DNA from: CAYONQ01 sp964405375
GTDB taxonomy: Bacteria; Planctomycetota; Phycisphaerae; Sedimentisphaerales; Anaerobacaceae
DNA: 50,488 nucleotides
Direction: 5' to 3'
Assembly (NCBI GenBank): GCA_964405375.1
Contig: CAYONQ010000009.1
Span: 1-50,488 of the forward strand
Both the position numbers and the translations under genes were made by a program. Under the pieces are notes generated by a model that saw nothing but the letters and a program-made list of their open reading frames with translations, had not been told where the DNA came from and did no database searches. Numbering within the stretch: the first letter of the stretch is position 1; every line of letters starts with the position of its first letter. Shown here piece by piece: positions 34,342-42,718 of the stretch.

Positions 34342-34586
34342 TTGACATTCCACCAGCAGCACATGATTAACGTAACTTATGGCTCATTCGGTTCCGTTTG
34401 GCCAGCAGACTGCAATTCCTGTTGCAAGGAAACCGGCCACGAAAATGCCCAATGTATCACCATGGTTTTATGAACATCCAGCCAAGTATGTAACGATTTA
34501 CCCTTTTGTGGAAATCCGAGGTCATTTGATTATCCCCTTATTCACGTTTTACTTGATACTTTTTCCTATACACTAAACGCTACCCC
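34342..34586. other. spacer between korB and korC
   Basis: This spacer is about 245 bp. A plus-strand frame of 65 codons (34379-34576) is open, but it has no recognised family or good ribosome site, so I do not call it. The spacer interrupts an otherwise tightly coupled operon and may be another insertion. Confidence 0.4.
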
Positions 34587-35327
34587 CTATCCGCTATCTT
34601 TTAATCGGCCCAGCGGAAACACCTTCGTCATTTCCTTTTCTATCCACTCCATCGCCTTTGCCGGTGTCATCCGCCAGTATGTCGGACACGGGCTAAGCAA
34701 TTCAACTAACGACAGGCCCGCAGCGCCATTGACCTGCAGCTCGAAAGCGTGCCTGACGGCCTTTTTGGCCTTGCGAATTTGAGATACACCGCTAAGCGCG
34801 CATCGCTCGACATAGATTGCGCCCGGCAGCACCGCCAACAGCTCCGATATCTGCAGCGGATAGCCCTCGTTGCCGGCATCCCTGCCCTGCTGCGTCGTCG
34901 CTGTAACCTGGCCCAGAACGGTCGTCGGCGCCATCTGCCCGCCCGTCATCCCGAACACCGCATTGTTAATAAAGACGACCGTTATCTGCTCGGCCCTGTG
35001 CGCAGCGTGGATAATCTCCGCCGTCCCGATTGCCGCTAAATCACCGTCGCCCTGATAGGAGAAGATTATCCTGTCAGGGTTGGTCCTTTTCATCCCTGTC
35101 GCCACCGCCGGCGCTCTGCCGTGTGCCACCTCGACCATATCTACATCCAGATAATTATATGCTAATACTGCACATCCCACCGGTGCTATGCCGATAGTCC
35201 GCCCGCGTATGCCAAGCTCATCGATTGTCTCAGCTATCAATCGATGCGCAATTCCATGCCCGCATCCGGGACAATAGTGTGTCGGACAATCCTTGAGAGT
35301 TTGTGTTCGTGTAAATACAGTTTTCAC
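34587..35327 (-). CDS. korB: 2-oxoacid:ferredoxin oxidoreductase, beta (TPP) subunit
   Basis: This is the thiamine-diphosphate binding subunit. YCPGCGHG holds a conserved Cys pair near the N-terminus. GDGDLAAIGTAE followed by FINNAVFGMTGGQ is the TPP/Mg motif (GDG ... NN). The GTG at 35327 overlaps the stop of the GIY-YIG gene (GTGA). The frame continues upstream to 35426, but that part overlaps the GIY-YIG gene. Its start codon adjoins the inverted repeat CCCCGTTAGACCTC. Confidence 0.93.
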   Translation of the reverse strand: MKTVFTRTQTLKDCPTHYCPGCGHGIAHRLIAETIDELGIRGRTIGIAPVGCAVLAYNYLDVDMVEVAHGRAPAVATGMKRTNPDRIIFSYQGDGDLAAIGTAEIIHAAHRAEQITVVFINNAVFGMTGGQMAPTTVLGQVTATTQQGRDAGNEGYPLQISELLAVLPGAIYVERCALSGVSQIRKAKKAVRHAFELQVNGAAGLSLVELLSPCPTYWRMTPAKAMEWIEKEMTKVFPLGRLKDSG

Positions 35328-35599
35328 CCCGTTAGACCTCCTTTCAAACGGTTTTTTAGAAATCTTTTTCCCATTCCGGTTTTTAGATATTTTTCTCGCC
35401 GATAAGCATCGTTCTTGTCCAGACAAGCTTCAAAATAAACTAATTTTAATGGTACCCTGTGTTTCGTAGACAAAACCAATTTAGCGTTGTGCTGCTCAAG
35501 TCTTCTTTTTAGATTGTTTGTAACACCGGTATAGAATTCCTTGTCCTTTTGACTCATAAGAACATATGTGTAGAACCATTGAGGTCTAACGGGGTTCAT
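35324..35599 (-). CDS. GIY-YIG endonuclease-domain protein inserted between korA and korB
   Basis: At 91 residues this is the single-domain (UPF0213/YhbQ-like) size. The motif is TYVLMSQKDKEFYTGVT in place of GIY-YIG, with the catalytic Arg in NLKRRLEQHN and a Glu in YRREKYLK. It overlaps the korA stop (ATGA) and the korB start (GTGA). Inverted repeats of 14 bp (35327-35340 and 35581-35594) lie at the two ends inside the coding frame. Relatives are sometimes mobile. Nuclease activity is predicted from the family only. Confidence 0.85.
   Translation of the reverse strand: MNPVRPQWFYTYVLMSQKDKEFYTGVTNNLKRRLEQHNAKLVLSTKHRVPLKLVYFEACLDKNDAYRREKYLKTGMGKRFLKNRLKGGLTG
35327..35594. mobile_element. 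GIY-YIG cassette bounded by CCCCGTTAGACCTC inverted repeats
   Basis: CCCCGTTAGACCTC (35327-35340) and its reverse complement (35581-35594) bound 268 bp that contain nearly all of the GIY-YIG frame. The core CCCGTTAGA/TCTAACGGG also forms the arms of the gene-less hairpin at 24625-24754. This supports one repeat family with a cargo-bearing and a cargo-less copy. Confidence 0.6.
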
Positions 35600-36690
35600 A
35601 CTTCAGTCTTGGGTCTTATCGTTAGTTGCCTGATTTTTTCAAGCACCTGCTCGACCGTCGGCACACCGCCGCCGGCCCGGCCGTAGAATACTACAGGCGC
35701 CTTTCCCGCAACGGCCAGCTTCACATCTTCGACCATCTGGCCGCAGCTCATCTCCACTGTCAGGAATATCCTGAATTCATCAGCGGCCTTACTGATTTGC
35801 TCCGTCGGAAACGGCCACAGCGTAATAGGCCGTATCAGCCCGGCCTTAATACCTTCCTCTCTTGCCCTGTTGACTGCCGAACGAACTATCCTCGCCGCTA
35901 CGCCGTATGCAACCACCACGACATCGGCATCTTCAACCTCATATTGCTCACAGAGCACCTCATTTTTTTGCACCTGCTCGTATTTGGCCTGCAGCTTATA
36001 GTTGAACTCCTCCAGCACCCCCTCACCAAGCCATAAGGACCTGACGATGTTCTGCTGTCTTCCTTCGGCTCCGGTCAGTGCCCAGTCTTTTTTAGGCAGT
36101 TTTGAGTTTTTAGTTTTTAGTTTTGAGTTTTTATTGATGACCACCGGCTCCATCATTTGTCCTAATATGCCGTCGGCAAGCACCATAACGGTCATTCGAT
36201 ACGCATCTGCAAGGTCGAACGCCAACGGCATACAATCGACAAGCTCCTGCACGCTCGACGGCCCTAACACGATGGTTCGATAGTCGCCGTGTCCCCCGCC
36301 GCGGGTGGCCTGAAAGTAGTCCCCCTGCGACGGTGCTATATTGCCTAATCCGGGCCCGCCTCGCATCACATTGACCACTACCGCCGGCAGTTCGGCACCC
36401 GACAGATAGCTTATCCCCTCCTGCATTAAGCTGATACCGGGACTGGATGAGGTCGTCATAGCCCTTTTGCCTGTGGCCGAGGCGCCGAAGACCATATTTA
36501 TCGCCGCAAGCTCGCTTTCACTCTGGACAAAGACTCGCCCCTCCTCCGCCATCCGCTTCGACATATAGGCGGTGATTTCGTTCTGCGGCGTAATCGGATA
36601 GCCGAAATAGGCATCACAACCGGCAATTACGGCCGCTTCGCCGAGCGCCTCATTGCCGCACATTAAAATCCGTTCACCCGCGTTTCTCAC
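35596..36690 (-). CDS. korA: 2-oxoacid:ferredoxin oxidoreductase, alpha subunit
   Basis: This is the alpha chain, with GNEALGEAAVIAGCDAYFGYPITPQNEI, here given as GNEALGEAA and YFGYPITPQNEI. FGASATGKRAMTTSSSPG and MRGGPGLGNIAPSQGDY follow. Start candidates are GTG 36690, which overlaps the HEPN stop (GTGA), and ATG 36663; I prefer GTG because relatives have a few residues before GNEA. A Lys/Asn-rich insert NKNSKLKTKNSKL near residue 190 is encoded by an AAAAACTCAAAACT tandem word (about 36095-36132). It sits in a linker between domains. Confidence 0.92.
   Translation of the reverse strand: MRNAGERILMCGNEALGEAAVIAGCDAYFGYPITPQNEITAYMSKRMAEEGRVFVQSESELAAINMVFGASATGKRAMTTSSSPGISLMQEGISYLSGAELPAVVVNVMRGGPGLGNIAPSQGDYFQATRGGGHGDYRTIVLGPSSVQELVDCMPLAFDLADAYRMTVMVLADGILGQMMEPVVINKNSKLKTKNSKLPKKDWALTGAEGRQQNIVRSLWLGEGVLEEFNYKLQAKYEQVQKNEVLCEQYEVEDADVVVVAYGVAARIVRSAVNRAREEGIKAGLIRPITLWPFPTEQISKAADEFRIFLTVEMSCGQMVEDVKLAVAGKAPVVFYGRAGGGVPTVEQVLEKIRQLTIRPKTEV
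36095..36132. repeat. tandem word inside korA
   Basis: CAGTTTTGAG, TTTTTAGTTT and TTAGTTTTGAG repeat in phase with a period of roughly 10-12 bp. The word is translated on the minus strand as NSKLKTKNSKL. It lies at the junction of the N-terminal and C-terminal parts of the alpha subunit. Confidence 0.6.
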
Positions 36691-37076
36691 TCTTTTTCTA
36701 TCCACTTGTTAAGATAGTTTTTCAACTTCTGAACAAAATTCCGTGCCGTTTGCAACAAATCTTTTGCCTGCTGTTCAGTAACTGTAAAACCTACACCATA
36801 ATCCCCGACAAGTCTTTTATCATACGCATCATTAAGCGCCTTTCCCAAGTTTCTCTCGAAAATTTCTGTTTTTACAAAATGCTCTCCAAACAGACTTATT
36901 ACACCTTTGTGGGATGAAGCACTTAAACTTTTAGTAAGAAGTGCTGCTTCTGCCATAAAGAACATCGCATAATAACATCTTGAAACACAGGAATCATAAT
37001 CTCCATTGTTCAGGGCATTTTCGGCTGTACTTATGAATTTCTCAGCCTTTGCTATAAAATCCGTTATTTCCTTCAC
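36687..37076 (-). CDS. HEPN-domain protein (partner of the MNT gene)
   Basis: This is an all-helical 129-residue protein of the HEPN superfamily, with YDSCVSRCYYAMFFMAEAALL and SSHKGVISLFGEHFV as hallmarks of the COG1895-type group. The canonical RX4-6H RNase motif is not evident, so nuclease activity should not be assumed. It overlaps the MNT gene by 4 bp and the korA start by the GTGA junction. HEPN-MNT pairs commonly act as toxin-antitoxin modules. Confidence 0.85.
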   Translation of the reverse strand: MKEITDFIAKAEKFISTAENALNNGDYDSCVSRCYYAMFFMAEAALLTKSLSASSHKGVISLFGEHFVKTEIFERNLGKALNDAYDKRLVGDYGVGFTVTEQQAKDLLQTARNFVQKLKNYLNKWIEKE

Positions 37077-37393
37077 GCTACCACTCCTTCTTTTTTCACA
37101 TTCAGCATAAATGGAGAATTGTAACTTTCAAAGAAATCTTCGGGAACTGCAATAACTGAAACAAGCTCGCCTTCCTCAAGAAGTATGTCGTATAAAAGGT
37201 CGCTCAGGCTTTCTCTAACCTCAAAAGGATTCAGGGACTCATCAACCAGCACAAGTATATCGATGTCAGAATCCCTCGTTGTCTCACCCCTTACGTAAGA
37301 GCCATATAATATAATCCTTTTGATTTTCTCCCCGTACATCTTTACCAAGTGTGTTTTTACCTGATTTATCAAGCGTTTTATTCCTTCATCCAT
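37073..37393 (-). CDS. MNT-type minimal nucleotidyltransferase
   Basis: The 106-residue protein has Gly31-Ser32 and, ten residues on, Asp43 and Asp45 (GSYVRGETTRDSDID), the polymerase-beta active-site pattern. Such proteins AMPylate or otherwise modify HEPN partners in toxin-antitoxin systems. It lies between the ferredoxin gene (90 bp upstream) and the HEPN gene. It is an accessory pair inside the kor operon. Confidence 0.88.
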   Translation of the reverse strand: MDEGIKRLINQVKTHLVKMYGEKIKRIILYGSYVRGETTRDSDIDILVLVDESLNPFEVRESLSDLLYDILLEEGELVSVIAVPEDFFESYNSPFMLNVKKEGVVA

Positions 37394-37483
37394 TCTTCTT
37401 TACCGATTAAAGCATCTGTCTTGTGAAATTCTGTTTAAAGACCCCCTTAAAAAATTCTTCCTTTCAAAATATATAGGGCTCTG

Positions 37484-37750
37484 CTACGCCTTTTCCTTTA
37501 TCAGATTTGGTTTAACCTTCCCGCCTGGGACAGTGGTTACGTTGTTGTCGCGATGAACCTCGATTACCGCCTCCGGGCAGACAATAGCGCAGAAGCAACA
37601 ACCCGTACAGTCAGAGTCGATTGCCTGAGCGGGGAAATAGCCGTTTTTGTTGGATTTTTTGGAGATAACGATACCGCCCTTGGGACATACCGCTACGCAC
37701 AGGCCGCAGCCCTTGCACCGCTCGGTATCGATTATTATCTTGCCGGCCAT
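37484..37750 (-). CDS. korD: two-cluster 4Fe-4S ferredoxin, delta subunit of the oxidoreductase
   Basis: The 88-residue protein has two CxxCxxCxxxCP motifs (CKGCGLCVAVCP and CTGCCFCAIVCP) for two [4Fe-4S] clusters. It carries electrons from the KorAB active site. ATG 37750 puts the first cluster near residue 12, as in relatives. The frame is open upstream to 37843, without family sequence. It is the first gene of the operon. Confidence 0.93.
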   Translation of the reverse strand: MAGKIIIDTERCKGCGLCVAVCPKGGIVISKKSNKNGYFPAQAIDSDCTGCCFCAIVCPEAVIEVHRDNNVTTVPGGKVKPNLIKEKA

Positions 37751-37925
37751 AAGATACAAGATTTTAACGAGCTTGGCTGGCCCTGTAAAGAAAAAAGCAC
37801 ACTGTTTGTTGTTGAAATCAGCCGACAAAACCCTAAAATACAATCTTAATGGCTGTGCATTTCGTACAAAGGCACATTATTTAGTTTTGCCGGTCTGGCA
37901 GCAGCCGGTTAAACACCCTTTTCAG

Positions 37926-37932
37926 AAGGAGG
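37926..37932 (+). promoter_or_regulatory. strong ribosome binding site
   Basis: AAGGAGG lies 7 bp before ATG 37940. It is one of the strongest in the window and fixes the start of the secreted glycosidase-like gene. Confidence 0.75.
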
Positions 37933-37939
37933 AAAAGAT

Positions 37940-40060
37940 ATGTTGAAATACACTCAAACGAAAAAGATTTTGTATCTGGCACTGGTAACCTGGATGTTTC
38001 TACTTCAATTAGAGACGCAGGCCGAGACCCGTTTCGAGAAGACCGCCCGCGAAAAGCGGCAGATAGCCGAGCAAATCGTCTGGCCCAACCACGAGCCGCT
38101 GGTATTTTACTTGCGCCGCGGCCGGCGTATGGAAAACTGGCCGCAGATTTACGAAAAGCAACATACTCCTGAAAATGTCAAATTGATGCACGATGTGGGC
38201 GTCCGGATGGAACGGCTGCACTTCTACAAGGGATACGGCCTTGATATGGAAATGCCCGAAATCGAAAATACCATACGAATGGCCGACCTGATGCACCAGT
38301 TAGGTATGAAGGTCAGCGTCTATGTGGCGGGCACGATATTTGTAGAGGCGTTTTACAATGAGGTGCCGGAGGCAAAAAACTGGGAACAGCGTGACCAGCT
38401 CGGCAGGGCGGTGCCGTATTTCGATACGCAGACCTATCGGCACTTTCCCTGCCTGCACGAGCCGGCCTACCGGGATTACATAAAGAAGGTGCTTGGCATA
38501 GGAATCGAAAAGGTAAAGACAAACCAGATTTTCTTCGACAATATCCAGCTTCAGCCCGAGCCGAAATCCTGCAGATGCCCGCGATGCCTCAAGGCGTTCA
38601 CCGAATTTATTAAAGAGCGCTATCCGACGGAAGAAGCTGCATTTCGAAGGTTCGGTTTTCGCAACCTCGATTTGATACAGGTAAATGAATGGTACCATTA
38701 CAATCGGCCGGAAAGTTTGGAAGTTATCGACGACCCCGTCCTGCAGGAGTGGATTAGGTTTCGCAGCAAATCGCTTGCCGACTACTGCGGCGATTACTAT
38801 CAGTACATAAAGTCGAAAAATCCTGCAACCTCGGTCGGCTTCAATCTCAAAGGCATTTACGGCATAAATCGAATATGGCGAAAGGCGATTTACCATCCGT
38901 TTTTTGCGGGCAGATGTGATTTTATACCATTTGATATAGACGGGATGGAGGCCCGCATTGACAGCGAGACCGGTGCCCTCGTCTCGGAGATTCGTTCGTA
39001 CAAGGCCGCTCGAGGCCTCGGTATGAGCTGCCAGCACGGCGGCTCAGGGCTTGAATATGCGATGTATATGGCCTTTAACTATCAAAAGTACCTCGATGGT
39101 TTCGGCTACCACGCAGGGCCGTTCAAGAGAAGCGCAGGCCGGCTCTTTACACCTATGACAGAGTTTTTCCGCCAATATAACGACAGGTTCTTCACCGATA
39201 CTGAAATGGTGGCGGATGTCGCCGTATTGCACAGTTGGCCATCGATGGCATACAGCATCCAGAGAACCCGTGTGCCGACCATCCTCGCCGAGCAGGTGCT
39301 GATTCAGCACAAGGTGCCGTTTGCCGTCATATTTGACGAGCAGATTGGCACGATTGACCGCTATCAGGCGATAATCCTGCCGGGACAGGAATGCCTGTCT
39401 AAAGACAACATCGACCGGCTCGCAAACTATGTCCGAAAGGGCGGCACCGTCGTCTTTACCGACAATACCGCAGAATTCAACGATTGGCGGGAGAAGCGGC
39501 CGAGTAATCCGCTCTTTGAATTGATGGGTATCACACCGGCCTCGGCCGGCATACGCACCAGCGTACCGAGAGGTATGACGGGAATAGATGAAGAGGCAAC
39601 ACCGGTGGTTATCGCTCGCCGGTTAGGTAAGGGCAAAATGGTTTACATCCCGAAGGTTGTGCCCGCAGTTGACCCCGGCCCTGCCAATAAACCGTTCGAG
39701 CCCGCTCGCTGGGTCCTGCCGAAAAATCACTATCAGATTTACAACGCGATTGTGAACAACCTGCCCGATGGATTGTCCATTGAGACCGAAGCGCCGCTGA
39801 CGACGGTAATGGAGCTTTTAAATCGGCCGAAGACAAAGGAAACGATTGTGCACTTTATAAACTTCCAGGAAGCAGGAAAACTCAATCCGTTTCAGGTTCG
39901 CCTGAAAAAACAGTATGACGGTAGGGTAAAATCGGTCTCTTTTTATTCACCCGAATTTGACGAGCCCTTGTCCGTCGATTTTATCGAAGAGACGGGCGAA
40001 ATTATATTCACCGTGTCTTCTATGAAACTTTATTCAATGATTGTCGTATCGCACCGTTAG
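37940..40060 (+). CDS. secreted glycoside hydrolase-like protein with a GATase-like domain
   Basis: A signal peptide (ILYLALVTWMFLLQLETQA) is followed by a TIM-barrel-like region. Markers are VRMERLHFYKGYG, KVSVYVAGT, QIFFDNIQLQPEP and a metal-like cluster CRCPRCLKAF. From about residue 440 a flavodoxin/GATase-like domain follows (RYQAIILPGQECLSKDNIDRLANYVRKGGTVVFTDN), as in GH42 beta-galactosidase trimerisation domains. The C-terminal part is beta-rich. The layout suggests a polysaccharide-active enzyme, but catalytic acids cannot be assigned with confidence. It is divergent from the ferredoxin gene. Confidence 0.68.
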   Translation: MLKYTQTKKILYLALVTWMFLLQLETQAETRFEKTAREKRQIAEQIVWPNHEPLVFYLRRGRRMENWPQIYEKQHTPENVKLMHDVGVRMERLHFYKGYGLDMEMPEIENTIRMADLMHQLGMKVSVYVAGTIFVEAFYNEVPEAKNWEQRDQLGRAVPYFDTQTYRHFPCLHEPAYRDYIKKVLGIGIEKVKTNQIFFDNIQLQPEPKSCRCPRCLKAFTEFIKERYPTEEAAFRRFGFRNLDLIQVNEWYHYNRPESLEVIDDPVLQEWIRFRSKSLADYCGDYYQYIKSKNPATSVGFNLKGIYGINRIWRKAIYHPFFAGRCDFIPFDIDGMEARIDSETGALVSEIRSYKAARGLGMSCQHGGSGLEYAMYMAFNYQKYLDGFGYHAGPFKRSAGRLFTPMTEFFRQYNDRFFTDTEMVADVAVLHSWPSMAYSIQRTRVPTILAEQVLIQHKVPFAVIFDEQIGTIDRYQAIILPGQECLSKDNIDRLANYVRKGGTVVFTDNTAEFNDWREKRPSNPLFELMGITPASAGIRTSVPRGMTGIDEEATPVVIARRLGKGKMVYIPKVVPAVDPGPANKPFEPARWVLPKNHYQIYNAIVNNLPDGLSIETEAPLTTVMELLNRPKTKETIVHFINFQEAGKLNPFQVRLKKQYDGRVKSVSFYSPEFDEPLSVDFIEETGEIIFTVSSMKLYSMIVVSHR

Positions 40061-40137
40061 TGAGGTGTCGGACGTTGTTGTTGTGAACAAAAGCGCTGAT
40101 TTTTTGTGCGGTCGTTTTGGCCGGCTGCCAAAGCTAA

Positions 40138-40740
40138 CTAATTCGGCTGTTTAAGCTCTTCGATTTTAGGCAGGTCTTTGAGCGAATTCAGGCCGAAGGT
40201 TTCGAGGAACTTCCTTGTCGTGCCGTACAGCATCGGCCGGCCTAAAACCTCGGCCCTGCCCACAATTTTAACCAGCCCTTTATACATCAGGCCCCGAATC
40301 ATCTCGCCGACCGCAACGCCCCTGACCGCCTCGATGTCGGCCCGGATAACCGGCTGCTTATATGCAATTATCGCAAGCGTCTCCAACGCCGCAGCGCTCA
40401 ATTTGCTGTCGCTGCGGACACGAAGCAGTTTTTTCAGCCAATGATTGTAATCGCTTAATGTCAGCATCTGATAGCCGCCCGCAATCTGCTCTATCCTGAA
40501 TGCGTTGTTACCGGCCTTGTATTTGTCGTTGAGACCTTCGATATGTTTGCGGATTTGCTTAACGGTTGTCCCCACAATATCAGCTAATCGCTGTGCCGAT
40601 AACGGCTCGTCACTGGCAAACAAAACCGCCTCGGTAACCGACTCCACCGATAAATCTGGCTGCTCTTCATCTGGTGTTCGATATTCATCATTCCTTGTTC
40701 GATATTCGATATTCGTTTTTCCTTCGTGCTCTTCTGTCAT
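40138..40740 (-). CDS. scpB: segregation and condensation protein B
   Basis: ScpB works with ScpA and SMC in chromosome condensation. Two winged-helix domains are visible. The core sequence SAAALETLAIIAYKQPVIRADIEAVRGV is the family signature, and LGRPMLYGTTRKFLETFGL follows. ATG 40740 overlaps the Nif3 stop (ATGA). Residues about 10-26 read NIEYRTRNDEYRTPDEE, encoded by a TTCGATATTCGATATTCG word. This insert is not part of the conserved domain. Confidence 0.92.
   Translation of the reverse strand: MTEEHEGKTNIEYRTRNDEYRTPDEEQPDLSVESVTEAVLFASDEPLSAQRLADIVGTTVKQIRKHIEGLNDKYKAGNNAFRIEQIAGGYQMLTLSDYNHWLKKLLRVRSDSKLSAAALETLAIIAYKQPVIRADIEAVRGVAVGEMIRGLMYKGLVKIVGRAEVLGRPMLYGTTRKFLETFGLNSLKDLPKIEELKQPN
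40679..40714. repeat. TTCGATATTCG word in the scpB start
   Basis: TTCGATATTC repeats here in an imperfect tandem (TTCGATATTCATCATTCC, then TTCGATATTCGATATTCG). Related sequence lies at about 33238-33252. It is translated in scpB as IEYRTRNDEYRT. Confidence 0.6.
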
Positions 40741-41849
40741 AGTTCTTTCCACTTAAACGGGTCAGCATCTTTTTTGCTTATCTTAATTGTTACATCTTTT
40801 ATTTGCTTCTGTAATTGCCTGGCCAATTTTTTCAATATGAATCGTTCCGATACGCTGTGGCTCAAACAGACGCACGTCAGCGGCGCCTCTTGCGCCGCTA
40901 ATGCCTGATGATGTTTCAATTCGCCGGTAACGTACAAATCGCACCTTTCGGCAATGACCAGGTTGATAATCTTACCGCACGAACCGGCGCAAACCGCCGC
41001 TCGTCTTACTAATCGTTTTTCCTTCCCCACTATACCGATTGTTTTTGCACCGGTATATCTTTTTATTCTCTTGATTATTTCACCTGACATCGTCGGCTCT
41101 TCTAATTTGCCGATTCTGCCTAACCCGAATTTGCTTCGGTCATTATAGAGCTTAAAAACATCGAAGGCCGGCTCCTCGTAAGGATGTGCCTTTTTCATCG
41201 CTGCTATACAATCATCGATTCTTTCCGCCGGCACAATCGTCTCAAATCTCACCTCGGAAACCTTCTCCAACTTCCCTTTCTTCCCGACAGCCGGCTTAGC
41301 CCCTTGCAAAGGCAGAAAGCTGCCCGTCCCGTCGCTCTGGAAACCACAGTGGCTGTAATTGCCTACCGCCCCCGCACCGGCGGTGAAAATTGCGTTTGAT
41401 ACCTTGGCCGCCGACCCGACAGGGACAAAAAGGACGAGTTTATAGTTATCGCCCGCAGGATTGTCAACGTAATCGCCGAGCGGCTCGCCGTTACGGATAC
41501 CAATAATCTCCGCAAGCCCATCGTTTACTCCGCCTATGGCCGAATCCAAAGCGGTATGTATCGAAAAAACCGCAATCCGCCGGCGAATCAATTCATAGAC
41601 AATGCCGCTCGGCCCATCAGCGCTGATTTTTTTCAAACCGTCCCAGATGACGGGATGATAGCTGATTATCAAATCAACCCTTAACTTCTTCGCCTCGGCA
41701 ACCACATCACCGGTTACGTCAATGGTCAGCAGGATGTTTTTTACATTGCGCTGCGCATCGCCGATTAACAGTCCCACGTTGTCCCACCCCTGCGCCAGTT
41801 TTAAGGGCGCTATTTCTTCAATTATCTCAGCAATATCCTTTATCTTCAT
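40737..41849 (-). CDS. Nif3-like dinuclear metal protein (DUF34)
   Basis: This family is annotated as GTP cyclohydrolase-like, and its true function is unsettled. The sequence has AQGWDNVGLLIGD, ISYHPVIWDGLKK and STHT-type metal segments, and LYVTGELKHHQALAA near the C-terminus. A PII/CutA-like insert (IVPAERIDDCIAAMKKAHPYEEPAFDVF) sits in the middle, as in the long form of the family. It overlaps pabC and scpB by 4 bp each, so all three are coupled. Confidence 0.9.
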   Translation of the reverse strand: MKIKDIAEIIEEIAPLKLAQGWDNVGLLIGDAQRNVKNILLTIDVTGDVVAEAKKLRVDLIISYHPVIWDGLKKISADGPSGIVYELIRRRIAVFSIHTALDSAIGGVNDGLAEIIGIRNGEPLGDYVDNPAGDNYKLVLFVPVGSAAKVSNAIFTAGAGAVGNYSHCGFQSDGTGSFLPLQGAKPAVGKKGKLEKVSEVRFETIVPAERIDDCIAAMKKAHPYEEPAFDVFKLYNDRSKFGLGRIGKLEEPTMSGEIIKRIKRYTGAKTIGIVGKEKRLVRRAAVCAGSCGKIINLVIAERCDLYVTGELKHHQALAAQEAPLTCVCLSHSVSERFILKKLARQLQKQIKDVTIKISKKDADPFKWKEL

Positions 41850-42706
41850 CTTTTCTGCTCACACTCGCTTCTAACAAGTTCATCGAAGTATTTTTGCAAT
41901 TTATTAGTTACCACCCCGACTTTGCCGTCACCTGCCGTGTGCTTTTCCACGGCGACAACCGGCAGAACCTGCATAATCACATTCGTTAGAAAAATCTCAT
42001 CGGCGCTTAGAAGATCATCTATGGAAAGCTCCTTTTCGACCAATTTGATTGAATTTTTTATGGCAATTTTACAGACCGTCTTTCTCGCCACGCCTGCAAG
42101 CACCGGCGTCTCGATAGGGGGGGTATAGAGCACCGAGTCCTTGACTAAAAACACGTTGCTTATACAGCCCTCAGCTAAACGGTTATCTACAGTAAACCAC
42201 AGCGCCTCAGCCGCTCGCTTCTCGTGTGCCTGCTTTAATGCAATCATACGCGAGAAATAGTTTATCGTCTTGTGTCGGTAAATCGGCTCAGTCGGATTTT
42301 GCCTGAACGGGCACAATACAACCAGAACGCCGTTTTTATAATACTCCGCTGGATACGGCTGAAATTTCGTTGCTGCAATAAGCAGTGTTGCCTTTCGCTT
42401 TTCCTCCGGCACCGACATCGGCCCGCCCGTTAGTGTCAGCCGAAGCCGCGCATCGGTCAGTTTATTTGCCTTTAACACCTTGTAAATTGCATCCGTGATA
42501 AATCCCTTCTCGTATGTATTGTTTATCGACAGAACGCCGGCACTGAAGCTCAACCGGTCAAGATGGTCCTTCAATGAAAACACAACGCCGTTATTGGCCC
42601 GCATCGTCTCAAAAATACCCGCACCGTACAGAAACCCGCTGTCGGCAGCTGATATACAGGCCTTCTCAGCATCAACCAGCTTGTCATTTAAAAAAACTTT
42701 TTCCAC
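41846..42706 (-). CDS. pabC: class IV aminotransferase, likely aminodeoxychorismate lyase
   Basis: This PLP enzyme makes 4-aminobenzoate from aminodeoxychorismate in folate synthesis. Family features are FLNDKLV, DSGFLYGAGIFETMR, the PLP-lysine segment HKTINYFSRM and EIFLTNVIMQV. GTG 42706 is the start. pabB lies upstream on the same strand, which supports the PabC assignment over IlvE or D-aminotransferase. An FRG-domain cassette now separates the two. Confidence 0.82.
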   Translation of the reverse strand: MEKVFLNDKLVDAEKACISAADSGFLYGAGIFETMRANNGVVFSLKDHLDRLSFSAGVLSINNTYEKGFITDAIYKVLKANKLTDARLRLTLTGGPMSVPEEKRKATLLIAATKFQPYPAEYYKNGVLVVLCPFRQNPTEPIYRHKTINYFSRMIALKQAHEKRAAEALWFTVDNRLAEGCISNVFLVKDSVLYTPPIETPVLAGVARKTVCKIAIKNSIKLVEKELSIDDLLSADEIFLTNVIMQVLPVVAVEKHTAGDGKVGVVTNKLQKYFDELVRSECEQKR

Positions 42707-42718
42707 TATTCAGCAATT

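Noticed and set aside
34379..34576. Plus-strand 65-codon gene between korB and korC
   Set aside because: It has no recognised domain, no good ribosome site and the opposite strand to the operon.
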